This document shows positions 5,803 to 6,051 of a stretch of 6,051 bases of DNA, piece by piece (position 1 is the stretch's first letter; each line of letters begins with the position of its first letter). The stretch is taken from assembly GCA_049509675.1 (NCBI GenBank), contig JBEKZQ010000390.1, positions 1 through 6,051 of the forward strand, given 5' to 3'. The stretch is from JBEKZQ01 sp049509675 (GTDB lineage Bacteria > Planctomycetota > Planctomycetia > Pirellulales > Thermoguttaceae). A model generated the notes under the pieces. The model saw only the letters and a program-made list of their open reading frames with translations, made no database searches and was not told the DNA's origin. A program made the position numbers and the translations under genes.

Positions 5803-5839
5803 GCAGGTTTCCGGCCCGGGTTTGGGGCCGGAAACCTGC
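5803..5839 (-). terminator. Perfect 15-bp hairpin after the right-edge gene
   Basis: Bases 5803-5817 and 5825-5839 are perfect reverse complements (GCAGGTTTCCGGCCC) around a 7-base loop. It lies 29 bases after the stop of the minus-strand gene at 5869. On the minus strand only TTTGAAC follows, so it may be a weak terminator or a 3' end-stabilising structure, with the stronger terminator at 5703-5736 behind it. Strand is assigned from that context. Confidence 0.55.
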
Positions 5840-5868
5840 GGACCCCGGTCCAATACTTATTGTTTGGG

Positions 5869-6051
5869 TTATTTCGGGGCCGGAGCCGGAGGGGCAACCG
5901 GGGCCGGAGGAGCCGGCGGGTTGGGCTTGGCGACCGGAGCCGGCGGGGCCGGCGGGGCCGGAGGGGCAACCATGGTCGGAGCCACGGTCGGAGCCGGGGC
6001 AACCACAGCCGGAGCACAGGCAGCCGGAGCCGCACAGCAAGTCGGGGGGGC
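5869..6051 (-). CDS. C-terminal tail of a Pro/Ala-rich protein (partial, runs off the window)
   Basis: I translated this frame directly from the minus strand: 60 residues, then TAA at 5871-5869. The start lies beyond 6051. The sequence begins APPTCCAAPAACAPAVVAPA and continues as degenerate PAP/PAPV repeats ending in APAPK. Of the three minus-strand frames this one has codon-like structure: Ala and Pro codons with the third position varying. The alternative frames give Arg/Leu-rich or Gly/Ser/Cys-rich products. Proteins with Cys-containing Ala/Pro tails are common in planctomycetes, often as surface or periplasmic proteins, but the domain that would identify this one is outside the window. 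A hairpin and an intrinsic terminator follow in the right orientation, which supports a real gene. Confidence 0.6.
   Translation of the reverse strand, partial: APPTCCAAPAACAPAVVAPAPTVAPTMVAPPAPPAPPAPVAKPNPPAPPAPVAPPAPAPK

Noticed and set aside
5736..6035. Minus-strand Arg/Leu-rich frame at the right edge
   Set aside because: The same DNA read in another register gives Ala/Pro repeats with codon-like third-position variation and a stop in good position before the terminators.
1..6051. CRISPR array, tRNA, rRNA or transposase
   Set aside because: No regularly spaced direct repeats, cloverleaf, rRNA-like sequence or transposase motif was seen. The repeats present are paired inverted repeats, not arrays.

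Overview
The window is about 6 kb of GC-rich bacterial chromosome. It reads as Planctomycetota, probably a Pirellulales-like lineage, although no marker gene settles this. The evidence is the protein style (a ComF with a zinc ribbon, a DUF502 protein with FRGLAV..PPLLTI, a short lipoprotein with a C..CxxPYDYxGPV segment, a Pro/Ala-rich Cys-containing tail) and the dispersed GGGGACAG and CCCTCTCCC palindromes between genes. No mobile gene, CRISPR array, tRNA or rRNA is visible, and I see no recognisable undescribed multi-gene system.

Layout, left to right. A REPIN-like inverted repeat (61-137) precedes comF (173-973, +). A DUF502 membrane-protein gene follows directly (978-1406, +). It keeps the N-terminal and C-terminal ends of the family but seems to have lost the middle. 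A pair of inverted CCCTCTCCC-type repeats (1417-1543) separates it from hemC (about 1465-2460, +), whose 5' end runs into the right-hand repeat. After a 158-base gap comes glgC (2619-3905, +). Nine bases beyond glgC a convergent gene ends; it encodes a small proline/alanine-rich lipoprotein (3915-4424, -) and has a second REPIN-like element in its leader (4451-4529). A gene-poor stretch of about 340 bases leads to an iron-type superoxide dismutase (4875-5606, +). This SOD has a twin-arginine-like signal peptide and also a strong internal ribosome binding site and ATG at the usual SOD start. The right edge holds the 3' end of a minus-strand Pro/Ala-rich gene (5869-6051), followed by a perfect 15-bp hairpin and then an intrinsic terminator reading leftwards.

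Functionally this is mostly housekeeping: heme/tetrapyrrole synthesis (HemC), glycogen synthesis (GlgC), oxidative-stress defence (SOD), and a ComF-type phosphoribosyltransferase. The genes do not form one pathway. comF and the DUF502 gene look co-transcribed, hemC may belong to the same run, and the rest look like separate units. The points worth a second look are the DUF502 internal deletion, the repeat at the hemC start, the possible dual-start SOD, and the two related REPIN-like elements.
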